Positions 35,954-44,740 of a stretch of 64,000 nt of DNA are shown piece after piece. The position numbers and the translations under genes are program-made. Location of the stretch: assembly GCF_002197755.1 (NCBI RefSeq), contig NZ_NHOT01000003.1, positions 682,001-746,000 on the forward strand, in the 5' to 3' direction. The DNA comes from Pedobacter sp. AJM (GTDB taxonomy: Bacteria > Bacteroidota > Bacteroidia > Sphingobacteriales > Sphingobacteriaceae). The notes under the pieces are model-generated. The model saw nothing but the letters and a program-made list of their open reading frames with translations. It was not told the DNA's origin and made no database searches. Each line of letters opens with the position of its first letter. Position 1 is the stretch's first letter.

Positions 35954-36517
35954 TTATTCAATATATGAATATTCACATATTAATGGTCTTGCTATGACTA
36001 ATCTATTAAAAACACCTTCATTTGAAAAGAAATTAAAGTAAGATGTTTTCAAAGCATTTATAGCTGCGTTCATATTTGTTAGCGGATTTCCTTGTATATC
36101 TCTGTATTTTATTCTCCTTTTATCCGCACCATATACCATTATAGGCATAATAATGGTAATTTTTTGATCTGACTTATTGAAAAGCTCAATAAAATTAATT
36201 TGCTTTAATCCAGGGTATTTTGGAAAAAGCTTGTAAGCAAGAGAATCAGCCGCTTCGATTTTTGTCACAGTTGTTTTACTACCTTTTCTAATAACTTCTA
36301 TTCTAAAATTTGTAGTATAAATTGCAACACTGTCATTTAATAATCTAGAACATAAATTATCGCTTTGTGTAAAAATCTTATAAAAGCTTTTTTCAATGGA
36401 GGTATTTTTATGATTTAAAGAATTTAAACCTTCTTTTTTTGTTTGCGAAATTGCAACATCTATATATAGTAAGTTTATAGAAAGAAGCATGATAAAAAAA
36501 ATGTAACCTGTTTTCAT
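35954..36517 (-). CDS. Secreted protein of unknown function
   Basis: The 187-residue product starts at ATG 36517 with a signal peptide (hydrophobic residues 5-20, cleavage near AISQ). The mature part has ADSLAYKLFPKYPGLKQINF, MPIMVYGADKRRIKYRDIQG and a C-terminal EYSYIE. No known domain. An upstream in-frame start at 36583 lies inside the lipoprotein gene and is unlikely. The gap to that gene is 10 nt, so the two are probably co-expressed and may act together at the cell surface. Confidence 0.55.
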   Translation of the reverse strand: MKTGYIFFIMLLSINLLYIDVAISQTKKEGLNSLNHKNTSIEKSFYKIFTQSDNLCSRLLNDSVAIYTTNFRIEVIRKGSKTTVTKIEAADSLAYKLFPKYPGLKQINFIELFNKSDQKITIIMPIMVYGADKRRIKYRDIQGNPLTNMNAAINALKTSYFNFFSNEGVFNRLVIARPLICEYSYIE

Positions 36518-36527
36518 AACGATTTTA

Positions 36528-38063
36528 TTATGGGCATTTTGTGCCTTTGTATCCTGGTTTAGTTGTATCCCTTTCCTGCGCATTATCTTTCTTCTCTTCT
36601 GGTAGTAATGTTATTATCCCAAACTTAGCCAATGACATTGCTCTATCACTCCCAAAGTTTGGATTAAATGCAAGTATAATGTCCCTCAAACCGCTGACAT
36701 ATTTATTGTATGCCATGGGTAAATGGTCGTCATCATTAACCCCAAGCATTCTTCCTCCGTTCACAGTTACACCTTCATACAATCTACTAAATTCACCTGG
36801 ACTATTTTTAAGATCCTCACTTCTCTTATTAAAAAAAGCATGAAGTGCCTCGTGATACATAGTAACTAATATATATTCCTGAGAGGAATTATTTAAGACA
36901 TCTGGATTAAGACCAACAGTTTGTTCACTGGTATATCCTGTTACAAAATTACCCGTTGATGTATTACCGTCAATTGTTGTTCCAATAAGGGTTTTGTCTA
37001 TTTTAAAAGTTACATTTATATCGTCATTTTGTGCAAATGTACTTTTAATCAAATTGCCAATATCAGTATTTAAAGGAGTTTTCATTTTAGCAAGTAGAGC
37101 TTGAGCACAAGGATAACCGCGTAAGCTATCAATAATATCTTTATTTACTGTATTACCGCTTCCAGTTCCTCCACCTTGCTGACCACCAGCACCTCCTGAT
37201 CCTCCATTATAACCTCCATCATTCCCGCTACTTTGGCATTCACTTCCTACATATTCTCCACTAACAGTCCATCGGCAATAGGTATCGCTGCCAACCATTA
37301 ATTTTTCATGTTGTAAATTATTTAATTTTGTTTTATTAGAAAACTGATACAGATCAAATGAAGTGCAGGTTTGCTCGGATGTTGTTACCCAGCTAACACA
37401 ATTACTATTAATATCATACAACATTAACTTCGAGCCGCTTTTAGAATTATACGCTCCTGAATGGTTTCGAAGCTTAGCTTTTAGATTCAATAATTCAATA
37501 GAACTTAGTTTAACTTTTCCAAAGCTTTTCATCACCTTTCCATTCTCAATGGTATAACCATTCTCTAAAGTGCCATTGCTATTGTAAAATAACAGGCGTC
37601 CATTAAAATTACTAAATTCTTTATAATGCACCTTGGTTAAATCTTGTTTTTCTTTGCCAATAATAACCATAAAAGCCGCAGCAGAAATTGTCTTTGTATC
37701 AATAGGGCTAAAAAACAGTAGTCTAACTTCAGTATTGGCTAATGCTATTTCTTTTTCAGCATCTGTAGATGTTCCGTTATCAAAAACCAGTTTATTAGGA
37801 CTATCAAAATTAAATTCGGTTACCTGCTGTCCGTCTTTAAAGGCTCCGAAAGATTTTGTAAAATCAGGATTTTTATGTTCGAAGATCTTACTTTCTGTAT
37901 TAAAGGTATTAGCGTTTGAGATGTACCACTTTTTAATTTCGTCGGCACTTAAAACGGAATGATTGTCTTTATCCTTTTTACAGGAATAAATAAAAATTGT
38001 TGTGCTCAATAATAAAATTAAAGGCAGCATATACTGCTTTAACAGAGAACATGTGGTCTTCAT
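36528..38063 (-). CDS. Lipoprotein with Gly-rich linker and HExxH metallopeptidase-like domain
   Basis: The 511-residue protein has a lipobox with C28 (FIYSCKKDKD), an N-terminal domain (about 35-275) with paired Cys (C222, C233, C263, C276), a Gly/Ser/Gln-rich linker (about 279-304), and a C-terminal domain starting at YPCAQALLAKM. The latter contains YHEALHAFF with H404, E405 and H408, an HExxH zinc motif; H447 (DDDHLPMAYNKY) may be a third ligand. The domain recurs in other Bacteroidota lipoproteins as I recall, but I know no proven activity. It is followed by the 187-residue secreted protein. Confidence 0.65.
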   Translation of the reverse strand: MKTTCSLLKQYMLPLILLLSTTIFIYSCKKDKDNHSVLSADEIKKWYISNANTFNTESKIFEHKNPDFTKSFGAFKDGQQVTEFNFDSPNKLVFDNGTSTDAEKEIALANTEVRLLFFSPIDTKTISAAAFMVIIGKEKQDLTKVHYKEFSNFNGRLLFYNSNGTLENGYTIENGKVMKSFGKVKLSSIELLNLKAKLRNHSGAYNSKSGSKLMLYDINSNCVSWVTTSEQTCTSFDLYQFSNKTKLNNLQHEKLMVGSDTYCRWTVSGEYVGSECQSSGNDGGYNGGSGGAGGQQGGGTGSGNTVNKDIIDSLRGYPCAQALLAKMKTPLNTDIGNLIKSTFAQNDDINVTFKIDKTLIGTTIDGNTSTGNFVTGYTSEQTVGLNPDVLNNSSQEYILVTMYHEALHAFFNKRSEDLKNSPGEFSRLYEGVTVNGGRMLGVNDDDHLPMAYNKYVSGLRDIILAFNPNFGSDRAMSLAKFGIITLLPEEKKDNAQERDTTKPGYKGTKCP

Positions 38064-38293
38064 AAATAGTTGTAGAATTTGGTTAGTACAGTAGAGGTAA
38101 ATGAAGATAGAAAGAAAATTTAAAACTACAAACTAATACTACATTTAAATTTCAAATAATTATAGATATGACATTTAAAATCGATAAATGCCGTATTTTA
38201 ATTACAATCAATACCACTATAAAGAAAAACAATTAGATGCCCTAAAGCCAATAAAGAGTGGTCATCATTTCTCAATATGGAAATAAATCTCAA

Positions 38294-39133
38294 TTACAAA
38301 GCATTCAACTTCTCATTCAAAAATTTAGAAAACTCATTAAAATACCTTTTTCGGCCATAACCCATAATCCATTGAATACCCTGCGTAGCATTGGTAATAA
38401 AAACTTCTTCAGCTTCTTTTAAAATTTCAGGACTAATCTGCGCTTCAACCAGGGGAATATCGTTCATTTTACAAATCTGCATCACCGTGCTGCGCATTAC
38501 ACCACTAATACAACCTTCAGTTAATGCAGGGGTATAAATTTGCTTATCATATACAATGAAAATGTTTGAGCTGATGCTTTCACACAAAAAGCCATTCTGA
38601 TTTAATATCATGGCTTCATCTAACCGGTTCTGTGTCTTAAAAAGACCAGCCATTACATATAGCAGGGCATTTGAGGTTTTGAAATTAGCTAGCTTATTGA
38701 TGGATTTGGTCATTTCATCATAAACATCAATAATTAAACCTTTTGCATTTAATTCATAATCAGTAGCCTTTAGCGGAATACCTTCTAAAACATAGCCAGA
38801 CTTGCTACTTTCAGGCGTGTACACCCCTGCACCCTGCCGGTAAACAGAAAGCCGGAATCGAACATTGCCATTCCACTTATTTTTCTTCACCAGGTCTGCA
38901 GTTTTCTGCCGAAGAAAATAATCATCCATTAAAACATGACCATCAATCTTCAGTGCTTTCATACCTGCAGTAAGCCTATCGGCATGCAAATCCGCAAACT
39001 GAAGCTTATGATTAATCATCCGCATGCTTTCAAAAAGCCCGTCGCCAAATTTAAACCCACGATTAGAAGTCGTTAAAACAGGAAAATCATCCGCATGAAA
39101 TTCATCATTAAATAGAAGGTACGCTTGAGACAT
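38294..39133 (-). CDS. pabC: Class IV aminotransferase, PabC-like (aminodeoxychorismate lyase)
   Basis: The 279-residue PLP enzyme of fold type IV has GFKFGDGLFESMR at the N-terminus, Lys K152 in NFKTSNALL, and SSNIFIVYDKQIYTP and GCISGVMRSTV in the C-terminal part. The family includes aminodeoxychorismate lyase, branched-chain and D-amino acid aminotransferases. A PabC role in p-aminobenzoate synthesis is favoured because a PabB gene lies at 53 kb and no branched-chain genes are near. It is 3 nt downstream of the pseudouridine synthase. Confidence 0.65.
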   Translation of the reverse strand: MSQAYLLFNDEFHADDFPVLTTSNRGFKFGDGLFESMRMINHKLQFADLHADRLTAGMKALKIDGHVLMDDYFLRQKTADLVKKNKWNGNVRFRLSVYRQGAGVYTPESSKSGYVLEGIPLKATDYELNAKGLIIDVYDEMTKSINKLANFKTSNALLYVMAGLFKTQNRLDEAMILNQNGFLCESISSNIFIVYDKQIYTPALTEGCISGVMRSTVMQICKMNDIPLVEAQISPEILKEAEEVFITNATQGIQWIMGYGRKRYFNEFSKFLNEKLNAL

Positions 39134-39136
39134 ATT

Positions 39137-40165
39137 TTATGATGTGGTGATGTAATTTTCCCATTTCGTTAAAGCTGCTTTAAAATCTGCAGGTAATGCC
39201 GATTCGAAGTGCATGTATTCTTTTGTTGTTGGATGAATAAAACCCAGACTTTGTGCATGTAACGCCTGCCTGGGCAACAATTCAAAACAATTATCTACAA
39301 ATTGTTTGTACTTATTAAACGTGGTTCCTTTTAAAATCTTATCGCCACCATACATGGCATCGTTAAAGAGCGGATGCCCAATGTGTTGCATGTGCGCACG
39401 AATCTGGTGCGTACGGCCGGTTTCCAGTTCACAACTGATTAAAGTCACATATCCCAGGCGTTTTAAAACTTTGTAGTGCGTAACCGACCATTTTCCTTTT
39501 TCTTCCTCCTCATAAATATCCATCACCCTTCTGTCTTTCACACTTCTGCCAATATAGCCTGTTACGGTGCCATCGTTTTCAATATCGCCCCAGGCCAAAG
39601 CAATATATTTACGGGTGATGCTGTGGTCAAAAAACTGTCTGGCCAGGTGTGTAATTGATTTTTCATTCTTACTGATCAACAGTAAACCTGAGGTATCTTT
39701 ATCAATCCGGTGCACCAAACCTGGTCTGCCATCATTTCCAGGCAATTGTGGCAATTGCTCAAAATGGAAAGCCAATGCATTGACCAGTGTTCCGGTATAA
39801 TTATTGAAACCGGGGTGTACCACCATTCCGGCTGGCTTATTAACCACCAATAAATCGCTGTCTTCATAAATGATATCCAATGGAATATCTTCCGGGTAAA
39901 CTTCGGTATCGCGGGGCGGATGTGGCAGAACAATCGAAATTTCATCATAAGGCTTAACCTTATAACTTGGTTTGATCTGCTTCTGGTTCACCAAAACATT
40001 CCCGGCATCAATGGCATTCTGAATGCGGTTTCTGGAAGCATTTTCCACACGAACCATTAAAAACTTATCGATGCGCAACAGAGATTGCCCCTTATCTACA
40101 ATAATTTTTAAGTGTTCATATAATTCCTGCTCTTCTGATTCCTGCAATTCTACCACATTTTCCAT
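39137..40165 (-). CDS. rluD: RluA-family 23S rRNA pseudouridine synthase (RluD-like)
   Basis: The 342-residue protein has an N-terminal S4 RNA-binding domain (about 30-85, RIDKFLMVRV), and a catalytic domain whose Asp lies in VHRIDKDTSGLLLIS. The C-terminal ETGRTHQIRAHMQHIGHPL is the RluA signature. The likely targets are uridines of helix 69 in 23S rRNA. The gene leads a tight pair with the PabC-like gene. Confidence 0.85.
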   Translation of the reverse strand: MENVVELQESEEQELYEHLKIIVDKGQSLLRIDKFLMVRVENASRNRIQNAIDAGNVLVNQKQIKPSYKVKPYDEISIVLPHPPRDTEVYPEDIPLDIIYEDSDLLVVNKPAGMVVHPGFNNYTGTLVNALAFHFEQLPQLPGNDGRPGLVHRIDKDTSGLLLISKNEKSITHLARQFFDHSITRKYIALAWGDIENDGTVTGYIGRSVKDRRVMDIYEEEEKGKWSVTHYKVLKRLGYVTLISCELETGRTHQIRAHMQHIGHPLFNDAMYGGDKILKGTTFNKYKQFVDNCFELLPRQALHAQSLGFIHPTTKEYMHFESALPADFKAALTKWENYITTS

Positions 40166-40207
40166 CTTACAAAAATAAACTTTTAGCCCTAAGATTATCG
40201 AAATGAT

Positions 40208-40237
40208 TTTATTATTAAAAAAACTGGGCTATCTTAG
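40208..40237 (+). promoter_or_regulatory. Probable promoter of the DUF6588 gene
   Basis: TTTA (40208-40211) precedes TATCTTAG (40230-40237) by 18 nt. The start codon is 29 nt further on. Confidence 0.4.
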
Positions 40238-40266
40238 TGATACAAACCGTTCTAAACCATTCTACC

Positions 40267-41292
40267 ATGAAAAATCCCTACGTAAAAGCCCTTCTGGCTT
40301 TCTTGCTATTTGCTTTCGCACCTCGGGCAAATGCGCAAAAAGATGTTGGAAACCTATTCGTTTCCGGTCCTGCAGATGCAACAAAACTTATTAATGCCTA
40401 CTTTGATCCATTGTACAAAGGCTTAGGTCAGGGCCTGAATGATGGCTGGAGCAACACCGCCAGGTCAAAAGGTTTTCTAAAATTTGAAGTCAGGGTTTCT
40501 GCCTCCGCAGCATTCGTGCCACAATCAGCCCGCACTTATGATGTAAATACCTTAGGTTTAAATAACATTAAACCCGCCCCGGGAGCCTCATCAATCGGTC
40601 CGACTGCTTTCGGGCAAAATCAGGATGGCGGCCGGATGGAAGTTTACACCAGTGATGGCATTCCCACCGGAAAATTCTTTAGCCTGCCAAGGGGTGTTGG
40701 TTTCCATGTTGTGCCTTCACCACAAATTCAGGCCACTTTAGGTCTGCCCAAAAACATCGATATCTCTTTAAGGGCAATGCCAAAAATTAAATTGGGTAGC
40801 GATTTAGGCAGTATTTCGATGATTGGTGTTGGTGCAAAGATTGAATTGTTACCTTTAATTCTGGGAAAAACAGAAAAGTTAATCCCTGTAGATATTGCCC
40901 TGGCCGGAGGTTTTACCCAATATAAGTATAATCTCGACTTAAATATCAATAACGAAGCAAATTCGGATCAGCGCATTGATGCCAGATTCAATGGTGTTAA
41001 TGTTGATGCCATTATTTCGAAGAAAATTATGTTTTTTACACCTTTCGCCAGTATTGGTTACCAAACCGCTAAAACCAGTTTAAAAGCCCTGGGTACTTAT
41101 CGCTTTGAAACCAGCCCTGTAACCACGGCAACTTATGTAGATCCTGTTTCAGTTGGCCGGACAGATATCGATGGCATCCGCGGCAGCTTAGGTTTTCAAC
41201 TGCAATTTGGATTTTTTAAGTTATACGGCTCTTATACCCAGGCAAAATATAGCATGGTTAATGCGGGTGTAGGCTTTGGTATCGGACAATAA
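40267..41292 (+). CDS. DUF6588-like outer-membrane beta-barrel protein
   Basis: The 341-residue protein starts at ATG 40267, with a signal peptide of about 23 residues (AFAPRANAQ). It has many alternating beta segments, ending FGFGI-type (AGVGFGIGQ), and the GISMIGVGAKIELL-like core seen in DUF6588 proteins. It is probably an outer-membrane barrel of unknown role. A GTG at 40237 would add 10 residues but lies in the -7 box. Confidence 0.65.
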   Translation: MKNPYVKALLAFLLFAFAPRANAQKDVGNLFVSGPADATKLINAYFDPLYKGLGQGLNDGWSNTARSKGFLKFEVRVSASAAFVPQSARTYDVNTLGLNNIKPAPGASSIGPTAFGQNQDGGRMEVYTSDGIPTGKFFSLPRGVGFHVVPSPQIQATLGLPKNIDISLRAMPKIKLGSDLGSISMIGVGAKIELLPLILGKTEKLIPVDIALAGGFTQYKYNLDLNINNEANSDQRIDARFNGVNVDAIISKKIMFFTPFASIGYQTAKTSLKALGTYRFETSPVTTATYVDPVSVGRTDIDGIRGSLGFQLQFGFFKLYGSYTQAKYSMVNAGVGFGIGQ

Positions 41293-41316
41293 CAAGTCCG
41301 TCGAAACATAAACACT

Positions 41317-41347
41317 AAAAAACGCCTGAAATCATCAGGCGTTTTTT
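41317..41347 (+). terminator. Terminator after the DUF6588 gene
   Basis: A 13-bp perfect stem (AAAAAACGCCTGA / TCAGGCGTTTTTT) with a 5-nt loop, 24 nt after the stop codon; the A and T runs make it able to act in both directions. Confidence 0.9.
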
Positions 41348-41357
41348 AATTTTACAC

Positions 41358-42236
41358 GTGTTCAAAAATATATATAGTCCGGTTCAAAAGATTGATTTTC
41401 ATCCGCTCAGCAATTTATATGTAAAAAGGGATGACCTGATTGATCCCTATATTTCTGGAAATAAGTGGCGCAAACTAAAGTACATTCTGGAAAAAGCAAA
41501 AGCTGAACGGAAAAATCACCTGGTTACTTTTGGAGGTGCCTATTCCAATCACCTGGTGGCTACAGCTGCTGCAGCTGCCCGGTCTGGCTTACAGGCTACA
41601 GCCTTTGTACGAGGAGAAGAAGTAAAAAATGAAATGCTTTTAATCTGTTCCCTCTACGGAATGAATCTCATTTTTGTAGACAGGGAATCTTATAAAAATA
41701 AAGCTGGTTTATATCAGCGGCATTTTGGTTCCAATGACAGCACTTATTTTATTGATGAAGGGGGCGCATCAGCAGAAGCAGTTCAGGGCTGTAGTGAAAT
41801 TATCTCAGAACTCACAGAAACATACGATCATATTTTTGTAGCTGCCGGTACGGGCACCACTGCAGCGGGTTTATTAAAGGGGATTCAAGATGCGGGTTTA
41901 AATACAAAACTGCATGTTATTCCGGTTTTAAAAGGAGGAAGTTTCATTGCTGATGAAATCGTCAGGTACACTGCGCTTTCCAACCACCTCATTTTGCATA
42001 CCGATTATCATTTTGCTGGCTATGCCAAAACTACCCCAGCGCTTCTGGATTTTATTAAAAAATTCACTCAAGAAACTGGCGTGCTGATCGATCCGGTTTA
42101 TACCGCAAAAATGTTTTATGCCATTCTGGATTTATATCAGCAAAATCAAATCCTGCCGACGGATAGCATCCTGGCTATTCATACCGGTGGGTTATTGGGT
42201 TTACTGGGGATGAAGGATAAATTTCACTTTCCATAG
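41358..42236 (+). CDS. PLP-dependent 1-aminocyclopropane-1-carboxylate deaminase / D-cysteine desulfhydrase family
   Basis: The 292-residue fold-type-II PLP enzyme has the Schiff-base Lys in ISGNKWRKLKY (K36), the substrate loop TFGGAYSNHLVATAAAA, and the phosphate loop AAGTGTTAAGL. In Bacteroidota such enzymes are more likely D-cysteine desulfhydrases than ACC deaminases. The start is GTG at 41358, as no ATG fits; it begins 10 nt after the terminator, so promoter and terminator overlap. Confidence 0.8.
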   Translation: MFKNIYSPVQKIDFHPLSNLYVKRDDLIDPYISGNKWRKLKYILEKAKAERKNHLVTFGGAYSNHLVATAAAAARSGLQATAFVRGEEVKNEMLLICSLYGMNLIFVDRESYKNKAGLYQRHFGSNDSTYFIDEGGASAEAVQGCSEIISELTETYDHIFVAAGTGTTAAGLLKGIQDAGLNTKLHVIPVLKGGSFIADEIVRYTALSNHLILHTDYHFAGYAKTTPALLDFIKKFTQETGVLIDPVYTAKMFYAILDLYQQNQILPTDSILAIHTGGLLGLLGMKDKFHFP

Positions 42237-42364
42237 TAGGCTAATTAAATAAGCCATATCTGCTGCAAGCTAGGTTAATGTTTGTTTCAAAATACACAAG
42301 CCACTTGCTAACCTTACTGGCGCATGTGCGTTTTATATCCTACATCGCGGTGCACCGGCGAGGG

Positions 42365-42515
42365 GAAACATTTTTTTGCTTCCTGACTCATCGTTTCCAA
42401 ATCCCGAAACAAATTTACGAGAAACATTTTTTTGTTTCCTGTAAAATTGTTTCTCCAACCAGAAACATTTTTTATAGAAACTTTTTTTTGTTTCGCGTAA
42501 ATTTGTTTCCAAAAT
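42365..42515 (+). repeat. 56-bp tandem repeat with GAAAC/GTTTC motifs
   Basis: Two full units (42365-42420 and 42421-42476) and a third partial unit (42477-42515) start with GAAACATTTTTTTG or GAAACTTTTTTTTG. In each, GAAAC and GTTTC flank an AT run and would fold. GAAACAAATTTACG (42405-42418) recurs inverted as CGTAAATTTGTTTC near 42494-42507. The array lies in a stretch of about 700 nt (42237-42933) with no gene that I can support; the remaining 350 nt downstream show only the lat promoter. Confidence 0.7.
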
Positions 42516-42882
42516 AGCTTTGATTAATCTGGAGGCACTTTTTTAGAACATGATCCAGTCGATCTGTTAAAAATCAAGGTGTAATCTCAATTTTTGAGCT
42601 TTAATGATGCTTAAACTTATTTAGCATCATCCTCAAACAAAGTATAAATAAGTTAAAAGAATCTGTTGGGTGGTAAGTATACCTGTAGTGATGCATCTTT
42701 CCTGATTGGTGAATTTTCAAACAGATATGACCTCTTATCTGATCGTATTCTCATTGAGTTGATATTTTTCAACCAAAAAAGTTTTCCACATTTCTGAAGT
42801 CTAAAATCCGAATTTGTCTATAATCATACTTTAAACAGTTTAAACCTATTTTTTGACTAATTCCTGCAAAAAGTGCTTAAAT

Positions 42883-42912
42883 TTTGATTCCAGGCACATT
42901 TTACTAAATTTG
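42883..42912 (+). promoter_or_regulatory. Promoter of the lysine aminotransferase gene
   Basis: TTTG (42883-42886), 18 nt, TAAATTTG (42905-42912): both boxes match the Bacteroidota consensus exactly. The ATG lies 21 nt beyond the -7 box. Confidence 0.75.
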
Positions 42913-42933
42913 AATTATACCAAAACCAAGTTT

Positions 42934-44265
42934 ATGTACGAGTTAACCATACCTGCCAACCAAGTTAAAGAATCATTAAGCAAGCATATTTTAGCGGATG
43001 GTTTCGACCTGACCTATGATATGGAAAAGAGTCATGGAGCCTATATCTATGATGCTAAATATAACCGGACACTTCTTGATTTTTTCACCTGCTTTGCATC
43101 CGTTCCTTTGGGATACAATCACCCAAAAATGGTAGATGATGAAAACTTTAAGAAAAACTTATTACTGGCAGCGATGGCGAATCCATCTAATTCTGATGTT
43201 TATACCCAGCAATATGCCCAGTTTTTAGCAACCTTCTCCAAAATTGGTATTCCGGATTATTTACCACATGCTTTCTTTATTGCAGGCGGAGGATTGGCAG
43301 TAGAAAATGCCATTAAGGTAGCTATGGATTGGAAAGTTCAAAAAAACTTTGCCAAAGGCTATACCGAAGAAAAGGGATTTAAAGTATTACATTTCGAAAA
43401 GGCCTTTCATGGCAGAACAGGCTATACCTTGAGCCTGACCAACACCCTTCCTGATAAAACAAAATGGTTTGCCAAATTTGATTGGCCAAGGGTTTCAGTG
43501 CCAGAAGTGAAATTTCCGCTTGCCGGAGAAAGTCTTGATCATGCGATCCAAACGGAAGAAATATCTATAGCGCAGATTAAAAAGGCTTTCGTAGAAAATA
43601 AAGATGATATCTGTGCCATTATTATTGAACCCATTCAATCAGAAGGTGGCGATAATCACCTGAGAGAAGAATTTTTGATTCAGCTAAAGACACTGGCTGA
43701 TGAAAACGAAGCTTTCCTGATTTACGATGAGGTACAAACTGGTGTAGGTTTAACCGGTAAATTCTGGTGCCACCAACATTTTAGTGAAAAAGCGAGACCT
43801 GATATTATTGCCTTTGGTAAAAAGATGCAGGTTTGTGGAATACTGGTCGGTAATAAAGTTGATGAAGTAGAGAAAAATGTATTCAAAATTCCGAGCCGAA
43901 TCAATTCTACCTGGGGTGGTAACCTGGTAGATATGGTGCGTTCATCACAGATTCTACAAATTATAGCAGATGATCAGCTTTGTGAAAATGCGGAGAAAGT
44001 AGGTACATATTTAAAAGACAACCTGGCTAATCTTGCTCAGCAATTTGATAAGATGACCAATGTCCGCGGGCGAGGTTTGCTCTGCTCCTTTGATTTCCCG
44101 AATAAAGATATGCGCAATACTTTTATCAGCAAAGGATTGGAGCACAATGTGATGTTTTTAGGTTGTGGAGAAAAGACTATTCGTTTCAGACCCGCACTTT
44201 GTATCGAACAAAAACATATTGACGAAGGCCTGACGGTTATGGAAAAAATATTGCCTTTATTGTAA
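42934..44265 (+). CDS. lat: L-lysine 6-aminotransferase
   Basis: The 443-residue class III PLP aminotransferase matches lysine epsilon-aminotransferases: FFTCFASVPLGYNHPKM, FIAGGGLAVENAIKVAMDWK, HFEKAFHGRTGYTLSLTNT, DEVQTGVGLTGKFW and the PLP Lys in AFGKKMQVCGI. It converts lysine to 2-aminoadipate semialdehyde, the first step of a catabolic route. The ATG at 42934 follows a perfect promoter; a TTG at 42853 is upstream of it. The 133-residue membrane protein gene follows after 2 nt. Confidence 0.9.
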   Translation: MYELTIPANQVKESLSKHILADGFDLTYDMEKSHGAYIYDAKYNRTLLDFFTCFASVPLGYNHPKMVDDENFKKNLLLAAMANPSNSDVYTQQYAQFLATFSKIGIPDYLPHAFFIAGGGLAVENAIKVAMDWKVQKNFAKGYTEEKGFKVLHFEKAFHGRTGYTLSLTNTLPDKTKWFAKFDWPRVSVPEVKFPLAGESLDHAIQTEEISIAQIKKAFVENKDDICAIIIEPIQSEGGDNHLREEFLIQLKTLADENEAFLIYDEVQTGVGLTGKFWCHQHFSEKARPDIIAFGKKMQVCGILVGNKVDEVEKNVFKIPSRINSTWGGNLVDMVRSSQILQIIADDQLCENAEKVGTYLKDNLANLAQQFDKMTNVRGRGLLCSFDFPNKDMRNTFISKGLEHNVMFLGCGEKTIRFRPALCIEQKHIDEGLTVMEKILPLL

Positions 44266-44267
44266 GC

Positions 44268-44669
44268 ATGCGCAGAAAATCCCTTATTTACGTCATTACG
44301 GCAATCGTTATTATTTTAGTTTTCTTTATGGTTAAAGATACCTTTAATCAACCCGGAACTGAAGATATGAAAGCAGGCTTTAAAGAAATTGCTAAATATA
44401 GAAATGCGAACAATACTGGTCCGGTACAACGTATTTATGTGGTAACGGTTGAAGATTCTGTTTGGAAGGAAATGGAAGATTATGGTAATTTAATGCCACA
44501 TACCAAATATGGCAGTACAAAGGTTTATTTCTTTATGGCGAATGCAAACGTACCTAACACGTTAGAACCCGGAACGGTAAACTTCAATCCTTCATTTAAT
44601 AAGGATTGTATAGCCTTGTATGAAAAAAGTGCCATGAGTCAGGTGGCATTTAATAAATATCCTCTATAA
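44268..44669 (+). CDS. Small membrane-anchored protein of unknown function
   Basis: The 133-residue protein has a single N-terminal helix (about 6-22), so the rest faces the periplasm. Motifs QRIYVVTVEDSVWKEMEDYG and TKVYFFMANANVPNTL are not from a family I know. Its ATG is only 2 nt beyond the stop of lat, so the two are co-transcribed and probably translated together. Confidence 0.6.
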   Translation: MRRKSLIYVITAIVIILVFFMVKDTFNQPGTEDMKAGFKEIAKYRNANNTGPVQRIYVVTVEDSVWKEMEDYGNLMPHTKYGSTKVYFFMANANVPNTLEPGTVNFNPSFNKDCIALYEKSAMSQVAFNKYPL

Positions 44670-44670
44670 A

Positions 44671-44733
44671 ATTTCCAGCAGATCAAGATAACCGCAGAAA
44701 AATTAGCGAAAATCATCTTGATCTGCTGGAAAT
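44671..44733. terminator. Long inverted repeat between convergent genes
   Basis: Two 19-nt arms (44671-44689 and 44715-44733) are exact reverse complements around a 25-nt loop. There is no strong T run. It sits between the lat unit and the convergent acyl-CoA dehydrogenase gene and may terminate or protect both transcripts. Confidence 0.5.
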
Positions 44734-44740
44734 TTAGAGA

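Larger units (their letters stand above)
34827..38293. other. AT-rich accessory segment between fmt and the pabC-like gene
   Basis: This 3.5-kb stretch is visibly richer in A and T than the flanking genes. It contains a broken minus-strand gene, two small unknown genes and one large lipoprotein gene, all on the minus strand. The first 250 nt (34827-35083) and the 230 nt after the lipoprotein start (38064-38293) hold no gene that I can support. No integrase, transposase, clear direct repeats or tRNA is present at the edges, so the route of entry is unknown. Confidence 0.5.

Noticed and set aside
42365..42515. The GAAAC/GTTTC units were considered as a CRISPR array.
   Set aside because: The repeats are degenerate and AT-run based, there are no distinct spacers of constant length between identical repeats, and no cas genes are in the window.
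42278..42517. A 79-residue open frame over the tandem repeat region.
   Set aside because: Much of it is translated from the 56-bp repeats, is rich in Phe and Cys and resembles no protein; the DNA is better explained as non-coding repeat.
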